Source: JAAUTG01 sp964458705 (GTDB taxonomy: Bacteria > Bacteroidota > Bacteroidia > Chitinophagales > Saprospiraceae). From it: a stretch of 64,000 nucleotides of DNA. The notes under the pieces were generated by a model. The model saw nothing but the letters and a program-made list of their open reading frames with translations. It was not told the DNA's origin and did not search any database. The DNA lies in contig CAYWKD010000003.1 in assembly GCA_964458705.1 (NCBI GenBank), positions 1 to 64,000 of the forward strand. Direction: 5' to 3'. Below, piece by piece: positions 45,899-54,573 of the stretch. Numbering within the stretch: the stretch's first letter is position 1; each line of letters starts with the position of its first letter. A program made the position numbers and the translations under genes.

Positions 45899-46126
45899 CT
45901 ATTGCCAAAGCACCTTTTGTCCATTGCGTATGTAGTCTCGAATATTGAGCCAAAAAGCAAAAAATAAATAAAAAAGAAGAGGAGAACCCAAAGTCAGACA
46001 AGAAATGTACAAAAAATACACTCGAACCCTAGCCGAAGAAATATTCATTCGTTCTCCAAGATAGCTACATACACCAAAAGCAGATCGTTCTAGTAAATTT
46101 CTGAGTTGCTTCATAGTTGATCTCAT
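45899..46126 (-). CDS. PspC-domain protein
   Basis: The 75-residue protein has a PspC domain: LLERSAFGVCSYLGERMNIS (about 10-29) followed by a hydrophobic segment FLYISCLTLGSPLLFYLFFAFWL (about 38-60) and a basic tail. PspC proteins are inner-membrane stress (phage-shock) components; here no other psp genes are near. ATG in MKQLRN, four codons in, is an alternative start. It converges with the DUF4159 gene. Confidence 0.8.
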   Translation of the reverse strand: MRSTMKQLRNLLERSAFGVCSYLGERMNISSARVRVYFLYISCLTLGSPLLFYLFFAFWLNIRDYIRNGQKVLWQ

Positions 46127-46236
46127 TTTCTTGTAAAACTATTGATTTATATCATTATGTCTAATCCCAATATGCTTGAAAAGCAAAAAAGGTTCATGTC
46201 TTTTCTATTTTTTTGGCTGATTATCTGTACAATTAG

Positions 46237-47910
46237 CTACAATCTAAGTTCTTTTCTTAAAATTTTACCGACTGCTGATTTGGGTAGGTCGTTCCTAAAC
46301 TCCACTGTTTTGGGCACTTTGTAGCCTGTAAGATTTTCTCGGCAGAAAGCGATCAACTCCTCTTTAGTTAAAGAAGCATCTTTTTTCACGATGAAGGCTT
46401 TGACCATTTCTCCTGATTTTTCGTGTGGAACGCCTATTACAGCTGCTTCTAATACTTTAGGATGAGTAGCTAATACGGCTTCTACTTCATTGGGAAAGAC
46501 ATTGAAGCCCGACACTAAAATCATATCCTTTTTGCGATCAACAATTTTGAAAAAGCCATCTTCATCCATTGTTCCAATATCGCCCGTGTTGAGCCATCCA
46601 TCTGAGGTAATCACCTCCGCTGTTGCTTCTGGTCGATTGAGATAGCCCTTCATCACTTGCGGACCTCTAATTTGAATTTCGCCAACTTCACCAAGCCCTA
46701 ATGGATTGCCCGAATCATCTACCACTCGCATTTCGGTGGAAGGAATTGGGTAGCCAATTGTTCCCTTTCGGCAGGTTTCATCATAAGAGTTAGTAGAAGC
46801 AACGGGTGCGGACTCTGTCAATCCATAGCCTTGACTAATAAAAGTTCCTGTAATTTCTTGCCATTTGTCTGCCACGGCATCTTGTAATGCCATACCTCCT
46901 GCGGACGCTATTTTAAGCCCGCTAAGATCGAGTTTGGCAAAGGCTTCATTGTTGAGCAAGGCGTTGTAAAGTGTATTTACGCCTGTAATCATTGTAATTG
47001 GATATTTTTTAAAGGCACTAACAATTGTTGATAAGTCGCGCGGATTTGTGATGAGTACGCTATGAAAACCATTGTAGATAGAGCATAAAGTATTCACTGT
47101 AAAGGCATAAATATGATACATTGGTAGTGGACAGATTATTGTTTCTGCGCCCTTTTCTACAAAAGGACTCATCATTTCCTTTACTTGAAGCATATTGGCA
47201 ATTAAATTGCGATTGGTCAGCATAGCTCCTTTAGCGATACCCGTCGTCCCGCCAGTATATTGAATAAGAACCGTATCATCGGCTTTGCCAATGTGCTTTT
47301 GTAGCGTTGATTTTTTGCCTTCTTTTAAAGCCTTAGAGAATTTAACTTCGTTGGGTAGTTGATAACTAGGCACCATTTTTTTTACTCGACGCACGACAAA
47401 GTTAGTGATAGCACCTTTTACAGATGGCAGCATTTCACCAATACTAGTTGTGATGATTAACTCAATGTTCGTGTGATTGAGTATTTTTTGAAGATTATGT
47501 GCGAAATTTTCGAGTATGAGTATGGCTTTGACGCCCGAATCTTCAAACTGATGCTGCATTTCACGCGGTGTGTAAAGTGGATTGGTATTGACTACCTCTA
47601 AGCCCACTTTCATTGCACCGAATAGTGCAATTGGATATTGTAGCAAATTGGGCATCATCAGTGCGATTCGATCTCCCGCCTTTAGTCCTTTTGATTGTAA
47701 ATAAGCGGCAAATTGTGTAGATAAATTGTCCACTTCGCTGTAAGTCAATGTTTTATCCATACAAGTAAAAGCAGCTTTATCTTTGTAGGTCGCTACGCAT
47801 TCTTCCACTAATGCCATCACTGAGGTATAGGCATCAGGATCAATTGTTGGGGACACTCCCTCACGATAATTCTTTAGCCAAGGTTTCTGATCTATTGTCG
47901 TTTCGCTCAT
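46237..47910 (-). CDS. fadD: Long-chain acyl-CoA synthetase
   Basis: From the ATG complementary to 47908-47910 (MSETTIDQKPWLKNYREGVS) the enzyme is 557 residues, the usual FadD length (E. coli 561). An open frame runs 56 codons further upstream but that part is Lys/Tyr/Phe-rich and unlike the family. AMP-binding motifs are IQYTGGTTGIAKGAMLTNRN (P-loop), GYGLTESAPVAS, GWLNTGDIG and DRKKDMILVSGFNVFPNEVE, with a catalytic Lys near the end (PKSAVGKILRKEL). It activates fatty acids to acyl-CoA in the cytoplasm. A TATATTTG -7-like box on the minus strand (48067-48074) may serve it. Confidence 0.93.
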   Translation of the reverse strand: MSETTIDQKPWLKNYREGVSPTIDPDAYTSVMALVEECVATYKDKAAFTCMDKTLTYSEVDNLSTQFAAYLQSKGLKAGDRIALMMPNLLQYPIALFGAMKVGLEVVNTNPLYTPREMQHQFEDSGVKAILILENFAHNLQKILNHTNIELIITTSIGEMLPSVKGAITNFVVRRVKKMVPSYQLPNEVKFSKALKEGKKSTLQKHIGKADDTVLIQYTGGTTGIAKGAMLTNRNLIANMLQVKEMMSPFVEKGAETIICPLPMYHIYAFTVNTLCSIYNGFHSVLITNPRDLSTIVSAFKKYPITMITGVNTLYNALLNNEAFAKLDLSGLKIASAGGMALQDAVADKWQEITGTFISQGYGLTESAPVASTNSYDETCRKGTIGYPIPSTEMRVVDDSGNPLGLGEVGEIQIRGPQVMKGYLNRPEATAEVITSDGWLNTGDIGTMDEDGFFKIVDRKKDMILVSGFNVFPNEVEAVLATHPKVLEAAVIGVPHEKSGEMVKAFIVKKDASLTKEELIAFCRENLTGYKVPKTVEFRNDLPKSAVGKILRKELRL

Positions 47911-48107
47911 TGGATTTTGTAATTTTTTAGTGAAAAATAGAATATTTATAGAGCATTGAACAAATAAAATTACTAAGTCTTTTGAATAATTGTATTTATT
48001 TCTTCTAAAGAAATGAAATAAGTATTGTATTTGTTTTTTTAAGTACGAACTATATATTTTGTAACACAAATATAGCAATATAAGATTTCAATATTGACTA
48101 ACTTATC

Positions 48108-48136
48108 TTGAAACCCAAATTTTTCCCATACCTTCG
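48108..48136 (+). promoter_or_regulatory. Promoter of the FKBP gene
   Basis: TTG (48108-48110), an 18-base spacer and TACCTTCG (48129-48136) match the Bacteroidota promoter form with one change in the -7 box. The predicted leader is about 110 bases. Confidence 0.5.
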
Positions 48137-48254
48137 CATAATAATAAGAAAGTGAAGGGAGTGATTAAAACACAGTTTAAATTTATTATCATATAGGTTT
48201 CTGTTTTTAGCTTCCACTTTCTGTAATTTAACAAAAAATAATCATAGACAATTT

Positions 48255-48956
48255 ATGAAACATCTCATTCAGGTTTTAGGAATGGTTTTAGCTATTTTTA
48301 CTTTCAATGCTTGCGATCAGCAAGGTGGTGCACCTTCCACTAGCAATCTAACGCTGAATACGGTAGAAGACACTTTAGCTTACGGTTTTGGCGTATATAC
48401 TGCTCAAACACTGACAGAACAACTAGGGGTAGAAAATCCTAACTTGGCTGCCATTTATAAGGGTATGCAAGATCAAATGAAGTCAGATTCCAATTTGTTA
48501 GTTGATATGGAACAGTTCAATATAACTGCTCAAAACTACATGAAGAAGCAAGCAGATGCGGCGCTGGAAGAAAACACTACAAAAGGACAAGCATTTTTGG
48601 AAGAAAATGCAACAAAAGATGGTGTATTGACAACGGATAGTGGTTTGCAATACAAGATTATTGAAGAAGGTGAAGGCACTTCTCCATCTGCTGAAGACCA
48701 AGTAACTGTACATTACAGAGGAACATTGATTGACGGAACGGAATTTGATAGTTCATACAGTAGAGGAGAACCTGCTTCTTTCCCTGTGAATGGCGTTATT
48801 CCTGGTTGGACGGAAGCACTTCAAATGATGAAGCCAGGTTCAAAGTGGCAATTATTCATCCCTAGCAATTTGGCTTATGGACCAAGAGGAGCGGGCGCAG
48901 ATATAGGTCCCAATGAAACATTGATATTCGATGTGGAATTAATCAGCGTAAACTAG
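48255..48956 (+). CDS. FKBP-type peptidyl-prolyl isomerase lipoprotein
   Basis: The 233-residue protein has a lipoprotein signal ending TFNAC (Cys 20), then a helical N-terminal dimerisation region (about 35-115) of FkpA/Mip type. The FKBP domain (about 125-233) has VTVHYRGTLIDGTEFDSSY, GVIPGWTEALQMMKPGSKW and IPSNLAYGPRGAG. It catalyses cis-trans isomerisation of prolyl bonds and chaperones envelope proteins. It has its own promoter (48108-48136) and terminator (48971-49009). Confidence 0.93.
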   Translation: MKHLIQVLGMVLAIFTFNACDQQGGAPSTSNLTLNTVEDTLAYGFGVYTAQTLTEQLGVENPNLAAIYKGMQDQMKSDSNLLVDMEQFNITAQNYMKKQADAALEENTTKGQAFLEENATKDGVLTTDSGLQYKIIEEGEGTSPSAEDQVTVHYRGTLIDGTEFDSSYSRGEPASFPVNGVIPGWTEALQMMKPGSKWQLFIPSNLAYGPRGAGADIGPNETLIFDVELISVN

Positions 48957-48970
48957 ATCCTAAATATTAA

Positions 48971-49009
48971 ATGCTTGATGTTAGAAAAAATACTTTCAAC
49001 ATCAAGCAT
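48971..49009 (+). terminator. Hairpin after the FKBP gene
   Basis: ATGCTTGATGTT (48971-48982) pairs perfectly with AACATCAAGCAT (48998-49009) around a 15-base loop in which GAAA and TTTC can also pair. It lies 14 bases after the stop codon. The T-run is delayed, so it is a terminator of moderate quality. Confidence 0.6.
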
Positions 49010-49050
49010 CTAATAACTAGTTTGTATTTTTGGCGAAATTTATCGCAATC

Positions 49051-50325
49051 ATGCAACTACTCATCCAACAAGCTACTGTTATAGCTCCAACAACTACTCA
49101 CCATCTTCTAAAGCGTGACATTTTTATTGAAAATGGCATTATAAAATCTATAGCTCCTCAACTAAATATTGATAATACTGAGGTTATAAATGCAGCTAAT
49201 GCTCATGTGTCCATAGGTTGGATGGATATTGGCGTTCAAACTGGTGAGCCAGGTTTTGAACATCGGGAAGACTTAAACTCAGTAACTTTGGCAGCAAGTG
49301 CAGGTGGATTTACTGCCATTGCAAGTTTTCCCAATGCGAATCCTCCTATTCATTCTCGCTCGGAGGTGCAATATCTCAAGCACTTTTCTGATAAAAATAT
49401 AGTAGAAATATACCCTATTGGCGCAATCTCAAAAGCGTGTGCCGGAAAAGATATTGCTGAATTTTATGATATGCACGATGCTGGTGCAATTGGCTTTTCG
49501 GATGGTTTACATTCTTTGAAACATACTGGGCTGCTCATTAGAGCTTTGCAGTACGCTCAAGGCATCAGCAGCGTGATCTTGCACCATCCCAACGACCAAA
49601 GCGTTGGCAAAGATGGGCAAATGAACGAAGGAAAGATCAGCACCTCTTTAGGCTTGCAGGGCATTCCTAGCATGTCGGAAGAGTTGATGTTGCAGCGCGA
49701 TTTGGAAGCCTTAGCTTACTCAGGTGGACGTTTGCATCTACACAATATTTCTACCGCTCGTTCTGTTGAATTGGTTCGAGCAGCTAAATTGAAAGGACTA
49801 AATGTAACTGCTTCAGTAGCTGTAATGAACATTGCACTGACAGATGAAGCCTTACTAGATTTTGATACGAATTGCAAAGTACAACCACCATTGAGAACAC
49901 AAAGTGATATTGATGCTTTGGTGGAGGGAATTGTTGATGGAACAATTGACTGTTTGACTTCCAATCACACACCGCTAGAACAGGAAAGAAAGTGGCTTGA
50001 GTTTCCTTATGCTGACTTTGGGGCAATCGGATTAGAAACTGCTTATGCGCTGAGTAATGAGAAATTGAGTCAGCATTTGACTCAAGGAGAACTGATTCAT
50101 CTTTGGACTTATGGAAGCCGAAAAGTTTTTAATTTGCCTTTGCCTACACTAGAAGCTGGAGCAGTAGCCAACCTCACTATTTTTGATCCAAGCGAGAACT
50201 GGAAATATACTACTGACCAAATACGGTCTAAGTCAAAAAATTCACCCTTTATCGGTAGAACAATGCAAGGAAAAGTACAGGCTATTGTAAATAAAGGCAA
50301 AGTATGGAAAAATATTATTCCTTGA
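49051..50325 (+). CDS. Dihydroorotase-like protein lacking catalytic residues
   Basis: From ATG 49051 the protein is 424 residues; a TTG-initiated extension of 7 residues is unlikely. The overall amidohydrolase barrel of class I dihydroorotase is intact: SVGWMD-type strand, GEPGFEHREDL, GQMNEGKISTSLGLQGIP and NISTARSVELVRAAK. However the metal motif (D-x-H-x-H in active enzymes) reads MDIGVQTGEPG with no His pair, and the DHAPH motif reads SNHTPLE, so the catalytic Asp is Asn. By residue content it is a pseudo-dihydroorotase, like the inactive PyrC paralogues that bind aspartate carbamoyltransferase in some bacteria. Bacteroidota homologues share this form as I recall. Confidence 0.82.
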   Translation: MQLLIQQATVIAPTTTHHLLKRDIFIENGIIKSIAPQLNIDNTEVINAANAHVSIGWMDIGVQTGEPGFEHREDLNSVTLAASAGGFTAIASFPNANPPIHSRSEVQYLKHFSDKNIVEIYPIGAISKACAGKDIAEFYDMHDAGAIGFSDGLHSLKHTGLLIRALQYAQGISSVILHHPNDQSVGKDGQMNEGKISTSLGLQGIPSMSEELMLQRDLEALAYSGGRLHLHNISTARSVELVRAAKLKGLNVTASVAVMNIALTDEALLDFDTNCKVQPPLRTQSDIDALVEGIVDGTIDCLTSNHTPLEQERKWLEFPYADFGAIGLETAYALSNEKLSQHLTQGELIHLWTYGSRKVFNLPLPTLEAGAVANLTIFDPSENWKYTTDQIRSKSKNSPFIGRTMQGKVQAIVNKGKVWKNIIP

Positions 50326-50830
50326 ACCAACTGCTGTACAGTATGTAATTATTGGCAATACGTTGCACACTATCATTGAACTGCTCAGGGCTGAGTGGTT
50401 TTATTTTTTTTGCAGGCACACCTGCATAGATAAATCCTGATTCAAGATGACTATTCTCCAATACTACCGCTCCTGCTGCAATCAGCACGTTTTCTTCCAC
50501 TACAGCATGATCCATAACGATAGCTCCCATACCAATTAACACATTATCATGCACCGTGCAGCCATGTACAATGGCTCGGTGACCAATAGAAACATTATGA
50601 CCAATAGTGGTAGCTGCTCGCTCGTAAGTACAATGAATGATAGCTCCGTCCTGAACGTTCACTTTGTTGCCTATTCTAATACTATTCACATCCCCTCTCA
50701 ACACCGCATGAAACCATACACTACATTGATCGCCCATTTGAACGTCCCCAACAATAACTGCATTTTCCGCCAAGTAACAGTCCTGCCCAAATGTAGGGTT
50801 ATGTCCTCTGACTGCCTGAATTAAAGCCAT
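50315..50830 (-). CDS. Gamma-carbonic-anhydrase-family protein (left-handed beta-helix)
   Basis: The 171-residue protein has hexapeptide repeats (VIVGDVQMGDQCSVWF, IGHNVSIGHRAIVHGC). The three zinc-type His are in AIIHCTYE and SIGHRAIVHGC. The VWFHAVLRGDVNSIRIG motif marks the gamma-CA / YrdA / PaaY group. It is trimeric; carbonic anhydrase activity in these homologues varies. Its 3' end overlaps the dihydroorotase-like gene by 11 bp (convergent). Confidence 0.92.
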   Translation of the reverse strand: MALIQAVRGHNPTFGQDCYLAENAVIVGDVQMGDQCSVWFHAVLRGDVNSIRIGNKVNVQDGAIIHCTYERAATTIGHNVSIGHRAIVHGCTVHDNVLIGMGAIVMDHAVVEENVLIAAGAVVLENSHLESGFIYAGVPAKKIKPLSPEQFNDSVQRIANNYILYSSWFKE

Positions 50831-51153
50831 ACTTCTGGATTTTTATATTTAGGTTTGAATATTTATTCGTTTATATGTTTAGTCATACAATAATCACATC
50901 AACAGATAAGCAAATTTGTCTATTTATTTACAAGCCTGAATTTAGCTATTTACACCGACTAGAATTGAAGGTTTTGGGAGCAGCAACTTCTTTTAACGAT
51001 TTTTTTAGCCTATTTGTCGAAGAAAGTCTATTTCAAACTGAAATTATACTCAATTTGTAAAGTTATTATAACTACAAATCTACCTATATTCTATTGTATA
51101 AGAACAAAACTGAGAATTTTTCTCGACAACTCAATAAAACCTTTTGAATAGTG
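50831..51153. other. Intergenic region, no supported gene
   Basis: A plus-strand open frame of 61 codons at 50875-51060 has no signal peptide, motif or clear start context and is not counted as a gene. No hairpin or promoter consensus of note was seen. Confidence 0.4.
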
Positions 51154-51744
51154 ATGCTTATGCTGAGATATACCTATTTATCAAACATAGAAACTTGGTG
51201 GAGTGTACTAGACGCTAGCGAACAGATTTTTTGGGCTATCGCTGTTGTATTTAGTGTGCTATTTTTTATTCAATTTGTACTTAGCCTGTTTGAATTAGAA
51301 TTTGAAAGTGGTAATAATTTTATTGTTAACGCTGATTTTCAGTTGTTATCTGTGAAAAGTATCATTGCATTTTTTACTTTTTTTGGTTGGACGGGTGTAT
51401 TGATGTCGCAGGGTAGAAGTAGCCTATTGACCTCTACGGTTGTAGCGCTAGTTTCTGGCTTGATCGCAATGTTCATTGTGAGCTACATGATGTTCTGGTT
51501 CGCAAAATTAAATAAAGCAGGCAATGTGGACATCCACGAAGCCCTTTTCACCGCTGGAGAGGTTTATTTGACTATCCCGCCCAACAAATCAGGGCGAGGG
51601 AAAGTACATTTTCAAGTAGGCAAATCACTACGAGAAATGGATGCTATTACAGAGCATATTAATAGCATCCCCAATGGCACAAGTGTAACAATCACTGATA
51701 TTTTAGATAATGATTTATTAGTGGTTGAGCCATCGAAAAACTAA
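51154..51744 (+). CDS. NfeD/YuaF-like membrane protein
   Basis: From ATG 51154 the protein is 196 residues. It has three hydrophobic segments at about residues 27-47, 68-86 and 96-119 (IFWAIAVVFSVLFFIQFVLS, IIAFFTFFGWTGVL, VALVSGLIAMFIVSYMMFW). A soluble C-terminal beta-domain follows, with AGEVYLTIPPNKSGRGKVHF and GTSVTITDILDNDLLVVEPS, an OB-fold typical of NfeD/YuaF proteins that work with flotillins in membrane microdomains. No flotillin gene is next to it. Confidence 0.72.
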   Translation: MLMLRYTYLSNIETWWSVLDASEQIFWAIAVVFSVLFFIQFVLSLFELEFESGNNFIVNADFQLLSVKSIIAFFTFFGWTGVLMSQGRSSLLTSTVVALVSGLIAMFIVSYMMFWFAKLNKAGNVDIHEALFTAGEVYLTIPPNKSGRGKVHFQVGKSLREMDAITEHINSIPNGTSVTITDILDNDLLVVEPSKN

Positions 51745-51850
51745 GGTAATGCAGGCTAAATAATGGATAAAAAGCACCATCACAAATTAATAGAGCAGTC
51801 TTAATGACATATTGTCGTCGTTATTTTTTATAACCCTTTTTTTTATTTCT

Positions 51851-51880
51851 TTGTGAATTGTTCGACTTTTATTAGATTTG
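51851..51880 (+). promoter_or_regulatory. Consensus Bacteroidota promoter
   Basis: TTG (51851-51853), a 19-base spacer and TAGATTTG (51873-51880) exactly fit TTG-N19-TAnnTTTG. It drives the secreted protein gene at 51983, with a leader of about 95 bases. Confidence 0.7.
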
Positions 51881-51982
51881 CAGTCTATTGAAGTTTGTAA
51901 AACACACACATAAACAATATTAGCTCACCCTACTTGACATTTTTTAATACATTAAGTGGTTTAATGTTAAAAACTCAGTGCA

Positions 51983-52675
51983 ATGTTAAATAGAAACTTT
52001 GTTGTGGTCATGGTATGTTTAATCGGAATATTTACCAGTTCCGTGCTCTATTCGCAAGAAACATCTATCAAGAATGCTTTTGATTTTTATGCGAATGAAA
52101 AATTAAAAAATAGTTACAACGATTTATTTTTTCTTACTAGGAAAAGCCTCGAAAAAAAAGTAGTTGGAAATCCTTATCTAAAGGACTGGGAAAAAGCTTT
52201 TCTGATTGACAAGGACAGTAATGTATTCAGTGTAAGAGCTCGTTACAGAATTTTTGATGACGAATTTCAAATTTTGGTCAACAATGAACCTAAAGCACTG
52301 TATCCGAACCTTATAAAGGGTATCACTTTTGAAAATCAGGCATTCGTAGCGTTGAAGAGAAAAACAGAAGACGGTCTCATCTACTCCTACTTTGAGCTAT
52401 TAGTGGAAGGGGAACTCACCTTGCTTAAAAGAATAATACCATTGACTAAAAATAAGAAAGATTATGTCATGATTACAGGACAAAGCAGTGAGTATTATTA
52501 TCAACAAGGAAATGAAATAGCGTATAAACTTCCTAATGCCAATGCCGAGTTAAAAGAATTTTTTATTTCAAGAAAAGGAAACTATATGGCGACGTACATA
52601 GAAGAACAATCTTCTGATTTATCCAAATCATCTAGCCTCATTAGTTTATTTCAATACTACAACCTAAAGAACTAA
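51983..52675 (+). CDS. Secreted protein of unknown function
   Basis: The 230-residue protein has a signal peptide (MLNRNFVVVMVCLIGIFTSS, cleavage near SVLYSQ). The mature part is mixed alpha/beta, with repeated YxxF/YYYQQG-type aromatic strands and no Cys. I do not recognise a family; it resembles the many Bacteroidota exported proteins of about 220 residues of unknown role. It has its own consensus promoter. No operon partner. Confidence 0.65.
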   Translation: MLNRNFVVVMVCLIGIFTSSVLYSQETSIKNAFDFYANEKLKNSYNDLFFLTRKSLEKKVVGNPYLKDWEKAFLIDKDSNVFSVRARYRIFDDEFQILVNNEPKALYPNLIKGITFENQAFVALKRKTEDGLIYSYFELLVEGELTLLKRIIPLTKNKKDYVMITGQSSEYYYQQGNEIAYKLPNANAELKEFFISRKGNYMATYIEEQSSDLSKSSSLISLFQYYNLKN

Positions 52676-52757
52676 GGATGAGTTAGATGAAAGATGTTGT
52701 TTGATTTAGTTTAGTAGCTTGTGATCCATACTATTAGGATTAAACCATATTGTTTCT

Positions 52758-53258
52758 ATGCAGAGAATAGGGCTCATTTCTGATACGCACAGTTTTTTGG
52801 ATGAAAGCGTGTTTGAATACTTTGAAGAATGTGATCAAATCTGGCATGCAGGTGATATCGGCAACTGGGAGGTAGTAGAAAAATTAGCGGATTTTCGTCC
52901 GTTCAAAGCAGTTTATGGGAATATTGATGGCGGTGAGTTTAGACAATCGTTTCCAGAATATCTTGTTTTTGAAGAAGAGGGAATAAAAATACTGATGATT
53001 CATATTGGAGGTTATCCCAAAAGATACAAAGCAAGCGTCCAAAAAATGATTGAGGCTACTAAGCCAAGGCTTTATATATGTGGGCATTCACATATCCTGA
53101 AAGTAATGCACGATTCCAAGTATAATTTGTTACATATCAATCCAGGTGCAGCAGGAAATTATGGATTTCACAAGATAAGAACCATCGTCCGATTTACTCT
53201 AGAAGAGGGAGCAATTAAAGATTTAGAAGTGATTGAACTAGGCAAAAGAGGAGGGTAA
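52758..53258 (+). CDS. YfcE/MJ0936-type metallophosphodiesterase
   Basis: The 166-residue calcineurin-like enzyme has the five metal-binding blocks: ISDTHSF (residues 6-12), HAGDIGN (about 31-37), VYGNIDG (about 53-59), MIHIGG (about 80-85; here HIGG instead of the usual HGH), and CGHSHILK (about 108-115). It hydrolyses phosphodiester bonds with two metals, in the cytoplasm. The natural substrate is unknown. Confidence 0.88.
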   Translation: MQRIGLISDTHSFLDESVFEYFEECDQIWHAGDIGNWEVVEKLADFRPFKAVYGNIDGGEFRQSFPEYLVFEEEGIKILMIHIGGYPKRYKASVQKMIEATKPRLYICGHSHILKVMHDSKYNLLHINPGAAGNYGFHKIRTIVRFTLEEGAIKDLEVIELGKRGG

Positions 53259-53370
53259 GTTTCTTTGTCTTCCTCCATTTGTGCGTAGTATCTTGCTCCT
53301 TTTCTTAACTTATTCTGCTAAGTTAACTAGGATTTTAGTACCTTTCTCATCTAAAAAAATAGAATGAAAA

Positions 53371-54393
53371 ATGGATAATCAATCAAGCAATTCCTACAGA
53401 GATTTAGCATTAGAAATGGTGCGTGTTACTGAATTGGCAGCTATCGCCTCTTCATTTTACGTTGGAAAGGGCGATAAGGAAGGTGGAGATGCCGCAGCCG
53501 TAGATGCTATGCGTCATTATTTCAACACCATTAACATAGATGGTACCATTATTACGGGGGAAGGAGAGAAAGATGAAGCTCCCATGCTTTACAACGGTGA
53601 AAAAGTAGGAACAGGCAATGGGCCTATGGTGGATATTGCTGTTGATCCGGTAGAAGGCACAACACTACTGGCTAAAGGGCAAGCCAATGCTATCGCTACT
53701 ATTGCCTTGTCAGAAGCAGGCAGTATGCTAGTGCCTGGCAGTTCATTCTATATGAATAAGATTGTTGTGCCACATGATGCTAAAGATGCTATTGACATCA
53801 GCAAAAGTCCTACTGAAAACTTGCGAGGCATTGCCGATGCCATGGAGAGAAGCGTTAATTCGTTGACAGTTGTGGTGCTGGATCGCCCACGTCATAAGGA
53901 CTTGATTGAAGAATTGCGCTCTTGTGGGGTACGGATTTTGCTCTATTCACATGGAGACGTTTCTGGAGCCGTCTCGGCAGCACTGGATGGTCGAGGAGTA
54001 GATGCACTGTTTGGTATAGGCGGAACGCCCGAAGCAATCATCACCGCAGCGGCTGTAAAAGCAATGGATGGTGGGATGCAATGCAAACGTGCGCCACAGA
54101 GTTACATGGAAGGTAAACGATTGTTCGATGAAGGGACAGATATAGATCAAATCTTAACTTTAGATGATCTTATCTCCAGCGATAATGCTTTCTTTGCGGC
54201 TACGGGCATCACAACGAGTAACTTCTTGAGAGGTGTTCAATTTCAATCTCGAAACATAGTTACCACCCAAAGCGTCGTTATGCGTTCTCGCTCAGGTACA
54301 ATCCGATTTATTGATGGCATTCATAATTTGAATAAGAAGCTGGCTGGACAAGATTTTGAACTACCTGATTTTAAAGCTCTGGTCAAGTTGTAA
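53371..54393 (+). CDS. glpX: Class II fructose-1,6-bisphosphatase
   Basis: The 340-residue cytoplasmic enzyme has GlpX motifs GEGEKDEAPMLYNGE (about 62-76) and VDIAVDPVEGTTLLAKGQ (about 86-103), the metal and phosphate binding elements of the Li+-sensitive phosphatase fold. Later motifs are IGGTPEAIITAAAVKAMDGG and GITTSNFLRGV. It dephosphorylates fructose 1,6-bisphosphate in gluconeogenesis. Some GlpX enzymes also act on sedoheptulose bisphosphate. Confidence 0.93.
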   Translation: MDNQSSNSYRDLALEMVRVTELAAIASSFYVGKGDKEGGDAAAVDAMRHYFNTINIDGTIITGEGEKDEAPMLYNGEKVGTGNGPMVDIAVDPVEGTTLLAKGQANAIATIALSEAGSMLVPGSSFYMNKIVVPHDAKDAIDISKSPTENLRGIADAMERSVNSLTVVVLDRPRHKDLIEELRSCGVRILLYSHGDVSGAVSAALDGRGVDALFGIGGTPEAIITAAAVKAMDGGMQCKRAPQSYMEGKRLFDEGTDIDQILTLDDLISSDNAFFAATGITTSNFLRGVQFQSRNIVTTQSVVMRSRSGTIRFIDGIHNLNKKLAGQDFELPDFKALVKL

Positions 54394-54522
54394 TAAATTG
54401 TAACGTCTAATGATTTTGATCGCCACGAGAACTTGGAGGCGTACAGAATCTAGGTACTAAATATGTTAAATTATACATTTAATTAACTTTTAATTTACAG
54501 TAGAAAAATATTTTGACTAATT

Positions 54523-54530
54523 TAGTTTTG
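54523..54530 (+). promoter_or_regulatory. Possible -7 box upstream of the T9SS type B gene
   Basis: TAGTTTTG matches the TAnnTTTG -7 element, but no TTG lies at the expected distance upstream. The start codon is 44 bases downstream. Confidence 0.35.
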
Positions 54531-54573
54531 TCAGTCAAGTCAATATTATAGAACAGGCAAAACAGAATAATAT

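Noticed and set aside
46142..46324. 60-codon plus-strand ORF with a hydrophobic segment
   Set aside because: Its second half is antisense to the conserved C-terminus of the acyl-CoA synthetase gene, and no family resemblance is seen.
50875..51060. 61-codon plus-strand ORF in the gap after the gamma-carbonic anhydrase gene
   Set aside because: No signal peptide, motif or convincing start context; composition fits noncoding AT-rich DNA.
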